A stretch of 64,000 nucleotides of DNA. Source: Buttiauxella gaviniae (GTDB taxonomy: Bacteria > Pseudomonadota > Gammaproteobacteria > Enterobacterales > Enterobacteriaceae). Each line of letters starts with the position of its first letter. Within the stretch, counting starts at the first letter, position 1. Positions 58,033-64,000 of the stretch are shown piece by piece. The notes below the pieces were generated by a model. The model was not told where the DNA came from. It saw only the letters and a list, made by a program, of their open reading frames with translations, and did not search any database. Location of the stretch: contig NZ_JBFMVT010000002.1 of assembly GCF_040786275.1 (NCBI RefSeq), positions 434,001 through 498,000 of the forward strand, given 5' to 3'. Made by a program: the position numbers and the translations under genes.

Positions 58033-58065
58033 ATACGGGTGTTGCCTGAATTTTGTAGTATTGTT

Positions 58066-58127
58066 TGATTGCGCAGGATAATTCGGCCTTTGACCTCACC
58101 CTTCGCTTACTCAATACCATTTTAAAG
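58066..58127 (-). repeat. Partial tRNA-Lys tail repeat, unit B
   Basis: GCGCAGGATAATTCGGCCTT and the following GACCTCACCCTT match units A and C, but the 3'-most bases of the tRNA tail and the middle of the unit are lost. It lies between tRNA-Lys copies 2 and 3. Confidence 0.65.
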
Positions 58128-58203
58128 TGGTGGGTCGTGCAGGATTCGAACCTGCGACCAATTGATTAAAAGTCAACTGCTCTACCAACTGAGCTAACGA
58201 CCC
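58128..58203 (-). tRNA. tRNA-Lys (anticodon TTT), copy 2
   Basis: Identical 76-base tRNA-Lys. Only two bases separate it from tRNA-Val, so the pair must be split by endonucleolytic processing. Confidence 0.98.
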
Positions 58204-58205
58204 GA

Positions 58206-58281
58206 TGGTGGGTGATGACGGGCTCGAACCGCCGACCCCCTCCGTGTAAAGGAGGTGCTCTACCAACTGAGCTAATCACCC
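58206..58281 (-). tRNA. tRNA-Val (anticodon TAC)
   Basis: A 76-base cloverleaf with acceptor GGGTGAT/ATCACCC, anticodon stem CCTCC/GGAGG, loop TTTACAC with TAC, and encoded CCA. Compared with E. coli tRNA-Val(UAC) as recalled, positions 32 and 38 are T and C instead of C and A, and the D-arm TCAGTTGGTAGAGC equals that of the adjacent tRNA-Lys. Confidence 0.96.
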
Positions 58282-58308
58282 AACGTCGTACTACTACAAC
58301 TTCAAAAG

Positions 58309-58449
58309 TGGTGGGTCGTGCAGGATGATTCGGCCTTTGGCCTCACCCTTCGGGTCGTTGCTAAAGCAACGCTGTTTCGCTTTCGCTCAACTCGAACCTG
58401 CTAAGGTTCAAACCCTTCACGATTCACTTACTTAATACAACATCAAAAG
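58309..58449 (-). repeat. tRNA-Lys tail repeat, unit C (141 bp)
   Basis: Lies directly after tRNA-Lys copy 1 and ends with the same 18-base tRNA-Lys tail with CCA. Nearly identical to unit A at 57689, 620 bp away. Confidence 0.85.
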
Positions 58450-58525
58450 TGGTGGGTCGTGCAGGATTCGAACCTGCGACCAATTGATTAAAAGTCAACT
58501 GCTCTACCAACTGAGCTAACGACCC
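58450..58525 (-). tRNA. tRNA-Lys (anticodon TTT), copy 1
   Basis: First tRNA of the operon, identical to the other copies, 76 bases with encoded CCA. Confidence 0.98.
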
Positions 58526-58575
58526 ACTTTTGCGCGGCTTTCGGGCTATTCGATATCCCTTGGCAACGGCGGCAT

Positions 58576-58603
58576 ATATTACTGATTTAAGATTTTGACG
58601 CAA
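58576..58603 (-). promoter_or_regulatory. Promoter of the Lys/Val tRNA operon
   Basis: On the minus strand TTGCGT (58603-58598), 16-base spacer and TAATAT (58581-58576), followed by a GC-rich GCCGCCGTTGCC as found at stringently controlled promoters. Confidence 0.55.
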
Positions 58604-58650
58604 CAAGAATTTCGATCAAGATCACCTAATGGCTCGCGTTTCGTTCGGCT

Positions 58651-58678
58651 TGACCAGAAAAACAGCAAAATCTGGTCA
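58651..58678. repeat. Inverted repeat between the tRNA operon and cpoB
   Basis: TGACCAGA and TCTGGTCA form a perfect 8-bp stem with a 12-base A-rich loop, just after cpoB. It may act in cpoB 3' end formation, but no T-run follows the stem. Confidence 0.45.
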
Positions 58679-58689
58679 TGCCGTACACA

Positions 58690-59487
58690 TTACATCGCAT
58701 TCAGACGTTTTTGAGCCTGCTTTGCGCCTTCGGTATTGGGGAACTGTTTGATGACTTGTTGATATACAGCTTTCGCTTTTGCGGTATCACCTTTGTCTTG
58801 CATGATCACACCGACTTTAAACATGGCATCTGGGGCCTTAGGCGATTTAGGGTAATTTTTCACCACGGAGGCAAAATAAAACGCCGCATCGTCTTTTTTC
58901 CCTTTGTTGTAATTCAACTGTCCCAACCAATAATTGGCATTGGGCTGATAAGTTGAATCAGGGTACTTCTTCACAAAACTCTGAAATGCCGCAATGGCTT
59001 CGTCCTGGCGGGACTTATCCTGCACCATGGCAATAGCGGCATTGTAGTCGCTATTAGCATCGCCACCTTGCACCGGAGCTGCTGCTGCCGGTGCGTTAGC
59101 CGCTGCACCCGCATCAGGCGTTGCGGTAGCCGCAGCGCCTTGATCGGTTGTACCCGCCGCTTGCCCTGCTGCAGCACCGCTGCCAAGGCTGTCTATCTGC
59201 AATAAAATTTGCTTCTGACGTTCAACAACCTGATTCAACTGGTACTGACTTTCCTGAATTTGACCACGCAGGGAATCAATATCATTTTGATTATCAGAGA
59301 GTTGTTGTTGGAGTTGGGTTAAAAGTTGACTGTGAGCGTTAGAGATACGCTCGAGTTGAGTGACACGGTCTTCGACCGAGCCTGAGCCGACACTACTGAT
59401 TGGCGCCTGAGCAGTAGCGGCCCAGGGGGCCGCTATGCCAACCAGTAACGACAGACTCAACAAGTGATGTCTGAGGTTACTGTTCAT
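58690..59487 (-). CDS. cpoB: CpoB (YbgF), periplasmic coordinator of PBP1B and Tol-Pal
   Basis: Links outer membrane constriction by Tol to septal peptidoglycan synthesis by PBP1B. The 265-residue precursor has a signal peptide (MNSNLRHHLLSLSLLVGIAAPWA-ATA, split for length), an N-terminal trimerising coiled coil (about 35-100), an Ala/Gly/Pro-rich linker and a C-terminal TPR domain (DYNAAIAMVQDKSRQDEAI, YPDSTYQPNANYWLGQLNYN). Last gene of the tol cluster, nine bases after pal. Confidence 0.95.
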   Translation of the reverse strand: MNSNLRHHLLSLSLLVGIAAPWAATAQAPISSVGSGSVEDRVTQLERISNAHSQLLTQLQQQLSDNQNDIDSLRGQIQESQYQLNQVVERQKQILLQIDSLGSGAAAGQAAGTTDQGAAATATPDAGAAANAPAAAAPVQGGDANSDYNAAIAMVQDKSRQDEAIAAFQSFVKKYPDSTYQPNANYWLGQLNYNKGKKDDAAFYFASVVKNYPKSPKAPDAMFKVGVIMQDKGDTAKAKAVYQQVIKQFPNTEGAKQAQKRLNAM

Positions 59488-59496
59488 GCAGTTCTC

Positions 59497-60030
<534 letters not shown>

Positions 60031-60044
60031 TTAATATTTTATTA

Positions 60045-61337
60045 TCACAGATACGGCGACCAGGCAGGGAATTTAACCTGACCATCGGTTGCCGGAAGAC
60101 GCGCTTTGAAACGCCCATCTGTTGAGACCAGATTCAGCACAGATCCCATCCCCTGAGAAGAGCTGTAGATAACCATCGTGCCGTTCGGTGCCAGACTTGG
60201 CGTTTCATCCAGGAACGTTGACGATAAAGTTTGTACGCCACCCGCTACCAGATCCTGTTTGGCAATGTGTTGTTGCCCACCGTTGGAGCTCACCATCACC
60301 ATAAACTTACCGTCGGAACTCACGTCCGCATCCTGGTTTTGAGAACCTTCCCAGGAGATACGTTGCGGAGCACCGCCATTAACATTTACTTTATAAATCT
60401 GTGGACGACCTGCCTGATCGGAGGTGTAAGCCAGGTTCTGGCTATCCGGGAACCAGGTTGGCTCAGTATTGTTACTGCGACCATCAGTCACCTGACGAAT
60501 CTGACCAGAACCAATGTCCATGACATACAGGTTCAGACTACCGGTTTTCGACAGAGCGAAAGCCAGTTTGCTGCCGTCTGGAGAGAAGGTTGGCGCGCCA
60601 TTATGACGTGGGAATGAAGCCACCTGACGCACTGCGCCATTCGCCAGAGTCTGGATAACCAGCGCTGAACGACCGCTTTCAAACGTTACGTACGCCACTT
60701 TGCTACCATCCGGAGACCAGGCTGGTGACATTAACGGCTGCGGTGAACGGTGAACCACAAACTGGTTGTAGCCATCGTAATCAGACACGCGCAGTTCATA
60801 CGGGAATTGGCCGCCATTGGTCTGTACAACGTACGCAATACGAGTACGGAATGCGCCTTTGATACCGGTCAGCTTCTCAAACACTTCATCGCTGGCGGTA
60901 TGACCGGCATAGCGAAGCCATTGTTTGTTCACTTTGTAGGAGTTCTGAGCCAGAACGGTGCCCGGTGCGCCAGAAGTATCAACCAACTGGTAAGCAACGG
61001 TATAGCTACCATCACCGTTTGGTGTTACCTGGCCTACAACAACAGCATCAATACCCAGCGCGGTCCACGCGGCCGGTTGCACTTCCTGAGCGGAGCCAGG
61101 CTGCTGCGGTAAACGTGAACGATCCAATGGATTGAATTTGCCACTGTTACGTAAATCAGCGGCAACGATGCCACCAATATCTTCTGGTGCGGCACCAGGG
61201 CCTGCCCATTTGAACGGAGCTACACCAATAGGACGTGCTGAATCCACCCCTTGGGTGATTTCAATACGAACTTCTGCGTGCAGCACTGCTGCCCACAGCA
61301 TTAAGAAACTTAACGCTACTCGAAATGCCTGCTTCAT
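60045..61337 (-). CDS. tolB: TolB, periplasmic beta-propeller of the Tol-Pal system
   Basis: Binds Pal and TolA and is moved by the proton motive force through TolQRA. The 430-residue precursor has a signal peptide ([21 protein letters not shown]), a mobile N-terminal TolA box ([15 protein letters not shown]), an alpha/beta domain and a six-bladed propeller with repeated SPDGSK motifs. The second of two adjacent ATG codons is chosen: it matches E. coli and lies five bases after GGAG. Confidence 0.97.
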   Translation of the reverse strand: MKQAFRVALSFLMLWAAVLHAEVRIEITQGVDSARPIGVAPFKWAGPGAAPEDIGGIVAADLRNSGKFNPLDRSRLPQQPGSAQEVQPAAWTALGIDAVVVGQVTPNGDGSYTVAYQLVDTSGAPGTVLAQNSYKVNKQWLRYAGHTASDEVFEKLTGIKGAFRTRIAYVVQTNGGQFPYELRVSDYDGYNQFVVHRSPQPLMSPAWSPDGSKVAYVTFESGRSALVIQTLANGAVRQVASFPRHNGAPTFSPDGSKLAFALSKTGSLNLYVMDIGSGQIRQVTDGRSNNTEPTWFPDSQNLAYTSDQAGRPQIYKVNVNGGAPQRISWEGSQNQDADVSSDGKFMVMVSSNGGQQHIAKQDLVAGGVQTLSSTFLDETPSLAPNGTMVIYSSSQGMGSVLNLVSTDGRFKARLPATDGQVKFPAWSPYL

Positions 61338-61467
61338 CATATCTCCCTTATCTGAGCCCATAGCCCACGATAATTTAGCAGAATGTTAACAAACTCAAAT
61401 ACACAAAACTACCAAAACCCTGTGACTGTTCTTAGTTGAAAGAACAACTTTATAAGAGCATCTCTCA

Positions 61468-62742
61468 TTAAGGCTTAAAGTCTAATGGAACATTTCTGAA
61501 AACCTCATAAACAGCTTTTGTTGGTGGTTTCGGAAACTTAGACATACGATTCGTAGCCGACAACATTGCCTGACAAAACGTAGGATCGCCACCTTCCTGT
61601 GTAACACCAAGAAGAGTTCCGTCCTGACCAATCTTCACACGCAACGTACAAGTTTTACCTTTATAAGTATCCCAGTCATAAAGATGGCCTTTAATCGCAG
61701 CCTGCACCAGGGCGGAATAAGCTGCAATGTCACTTTGCGAAGCTCCGCTAGCGCCGGCATTCGACCCTGCAGTGCTTCCGGAGCCAGTCTTGCCAGAAGC
61801 ACCTTTCGGTGCATTCTTACCTGAACTCAGGTCGCCAAAGAGATCGTCAACGCCCTCGGCTGCTGCTTTATCGGCAGCGGCTTTCTCAGCTGCAGCCTTT
61901 TTCTTAGCATCCGCAGCCGCTTTCTTATCTGCGGCAGCTTTTGCAGCAGCAGCCTTATCCGCTGCGGCTTTTTCTGAAGCAGCTTTTTCCGCAGCAGCGG
62001 CTTCAGCAGCTTCTTTTTTGGCAGCTTCTGCAGCAGCTTTTTTCTCAGCATCTTGCTGAGCTTTCTTAGCGGCAGCATCTGCGGCTTTCTTCTCGGCGTC
62101 TTGCTGAGCTTTTTTCGCAGCTGCAGCGGCATCAGCAGCGGCTTTTTTCTGCGCATCCGCAGCTTTTTTAGCCGCTTCATCAGCTGCTTTCTTCTGGGCG
62201 TCCGCTTGCGCTTTCTTCGCTGCTTCTTCCGCAGCTTTAGCCTGGGCATCAGCCTGAGATTTTGCCTGAGCATCCGCTTGAGCTTTAGCATCTGCTTTAG
62301 CTTTCGCCGCAGCGGCTTCAGCTTGCTTTTGCTGCTCCTGCGCTTCTTTAGCCGCTTCTTGCGCTTGTTTCTGCTGATCTGCTTGCTGCTTCGCTTGTTC
62401 CTGCGCTTCGAGGCGTTCTTTCTCCAGTTGCTTCAGACGCTGTTGTTCAGCAGCCTGTTTTTCCTGAAGTTCTTCAGCCTGTTGTTGCGCTTGTTTCTCG
62501 CGTTGCTGCGCGGCACGTTTACTGCTCGCCTGCTGTTGTTGCTGACGATTGTACTGCTGCACAACAGCACCTGGGTCGACCATGACCGCGTCAATAGCCG
62601 AGCCCCCACCGCCACCAGCACTGGCGTCGATGTGCTCGTCAAACGAACTCCAAATCAGGATTGCAATCAAGATGATATGCAAAATCACTGAGACGATTAT
62701 CGCGCGCTTGAGCTTATCGTTTTCTATGGTTGCCTTTGACAC
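61468..62742 (-). CDS. tolA: TolA, inner membrane-periplasm spanning protein
   Basis: Bridges the inner membrane motor TolQR and TolB-Pal. The 424-residue protein has one N-terminal TM (AIIVSVILHIILIAILIWS), a long Ala/Lys/Gln-rich helical domain II (about 50-300) built from AAKKA-type repeats, and a C-terminal globular domain III (about 330-424) with the disulfide Cys in GKTCTLRVKIG and DPTFCQAM. Translation starts at GTG, as in E. coli. The repetitive middle explains long open frames on the other strand. Confidence 0.97.
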   Translation of the reverse strand: MSKATIENDKLKRAIIVSVILHIILIAILIWSSFDEHIDASAGGGGGSAIDAVMVDPGAVVQQYNRQQQQQASSKRAAQQREKQAQQQAEELQEKQAAEQQRLKQLEKERLEAQEQAKQQADQQKQAQEAAKEAQEQQKQAEAAAAKAKADAKAQADAQAKSQADAQAKAAEEAAKKAQADAQKKAADEAAKKAADAQKKAAADAAAAAKKAQQDAEKKAADAAAKKAQQDAEKKAAAEAAKKEAAEAAAAEKAASEKAAADKAAAAKAAADKKAAADAKKKAAAEKAAADKAAAEGVDDLFGDLSSGKNAPKGASGKTGSGSTAGSNAGASGASQSDIAAYSALVQAAIKGHLYDWDTYKGKTCTLRVKIGQDGTLLGVTQEGGDPTFCQAMLSATNRMSKFPKPPTKAVYEVFRNVPLDFKP

Positions 62743-62770
62743 TATCGGTTCCCAAATATAGCGAGATGGA

Positions 62771-63196
62771 TCAGATTGGCTGCGTCATCAGACCGACGGA
62801 TTTCACACCTGCACTATGCAGCATGTTAAGTGCTTTGATGATTTCCTCATAAGGAACATCTTTAGCACCACCGATCAAAAAGACCGTTTTCGGATTTGCC
62901 TGCAAACGGCGCTGCGCTTCCGCAATAACCTGTTCAGAAGGCAACTGGTCCATACGATCCTTCTCAACCACCACGCTGTACTGCCCTACCCCGGACACTT
63001 CAATAATGACCGGTGGCTCATCGTTACTGCTTACCGTCTGCGAATCAGTTGCATCCGGTAAATCCACCTCAACGCTTTGCGTGATGATGGGTGCCGTTGC
63101 CATAAAAATAAGCAACAGTACCAACAGCACGTCCAGCAAAGGCACGATGTTAATTTCTGACTTTAGTTCACGACGACCACGTGTACGTCTGGCCAT
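62771..63196 (-). CDS. tolR: TolR, proton-channel subunit of the Tol motor
   Basis: ExbD/TolR family. The 141-residue protein has one TM with the proton-relay Asp22 in INIVPLLDVLLVLLLIF and a periplasmic dimerisation domain (VIIEVSGVGQYSVVVEK, FLIGGAKDVPYEEIIKAL). It is one residue shorter than E. coli TolR. Ten bases after tolQ. Confidence 0.98.
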   Translation of the reverse strand: MARRTRGRRELKSEINIVPLLDVLLVLLLIFMATAPIITQSVEVDLPDATDSQTVSSNDEPPVIIEVSGVGQYSVVVEKDRMDQLPSEQVIAEAQRRLQANPKTVFLIGGAKDVPYEEIIKALNMLHSAGVKSVGLMTQPI

Positions 63197-63206
63197 GACT
63201 TACCCC

Positions 63207-64000
<794 letters not shown>

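Noticed and set aside
57600-58550. CRISPR array in the tRNA region
   Set aside because: The repeats are tRNA genes and their tails, of unequal spacing, with no cas genes in the window.
58424-58606. 60-residue frame containing SLAQLVEQLTFNQLVAGSNP
   Set aside because: This is the well-known false translation of a tRNA-Lys gene; the frame runs through tRNA-Lys copy 1 and has no gene support.
62053-62691. 212-codon Ser/Leu/Phe-rich frame antisense to tolA
   Set aside because: It follows from the Ala/Lys repeat composition of TolA domain II read on the other strand.
61468-62742. Frameshift or assembly error in the repetitive tolA
   Set aside because: The frame is continuous with a normal N-terminal TM and C-terminal domain, and the length (424) is close to that of E. 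coli TolA.

Overview
The window is a stretch of enterobacterial chromosome (order Enterobacterales, family Enterobacteriaceae). Nearly every protein reads as a close counterpart of an E. coli K-12 protein in the same local order. ERIC and REP intergenic repeats, a complete Tol-Pal cluster, a GalR/GalS-type galETKM operon and a Lys/Val tRNA cluster support this. The genus cannot be fixed from the sequence alone; it is not E. coli or Salmonella, because gene content and arrangement differ at several points.

Region 1 (1-41327) follows the E. coli 48-49 min order: galS (cut by the window edge), yeiB, folE, a YbfB/YjiJ-type MFS gene not found here in E. coli, yeiG, cirA, lysP, yeiE/yeiH, nfo, fruAKB, setB, yeiW, efpL, an inserted pair (KdgM-type porin and uxuA), yeiQ, yeiR, lpxT, mepS, pdeN, yejABEF, yejG, bcr, rsuA, radD, rplY, yejK, yejL, lapC (yejM) and tRNA-Pro(GGG). 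The inserted uxuA lies divergent to yeiQ. Together with the porin this looks like a small hexuronate uptake and breakdown locus.

Region 2 (41328-44665) is a mosaic junction: umuC and umuD under a LexA box, then yjiN, then an ERIC element. The umuD product starts where E. coli UmuD' starts after self-cleavage, lacks the Cys-Gly/Ala-Gly cleavage site and has Arg in place of the catalytic Lys. It looks like a gene for an already processed, protease-dead UmuD'. A 17-codon leader ORF sits between the LexA box and umuD.

Region 3 (44666-64000) follows the E. coli 17 min order, inverted relative to region 1: acrZ, modE, modF, galETKM, gpmA, aroG, ybgS, zitB, pnuC, nadA, four tRNA-Lys and one tRNA-Val, cpoB, pal, tolB, tolA, tolR, tolQ and ybgC (cut by the edge). 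modABC, which adjoins acrZ in E. coli, is absent, so the join of regions 1 and 3 marks a chromosomal rearrangement.

Regulatory sites visible directly include operators of the GalR/S type, two Cra sites before fruB, Fur boxes before cirA and gpmA, a TyrR box before aroG, a NadR box before nadA and a LexA box before umuD. The tRNA cluster carries two 141-bp repeats that each contain the 3' tail of tRNA-Lys, resembling the rtT repeats of the E. coli tyrT locus. No CRISPR array, insertion sequence or prophage was seen. Family assignments rest on recalled protein sequences, since no database search was possible.
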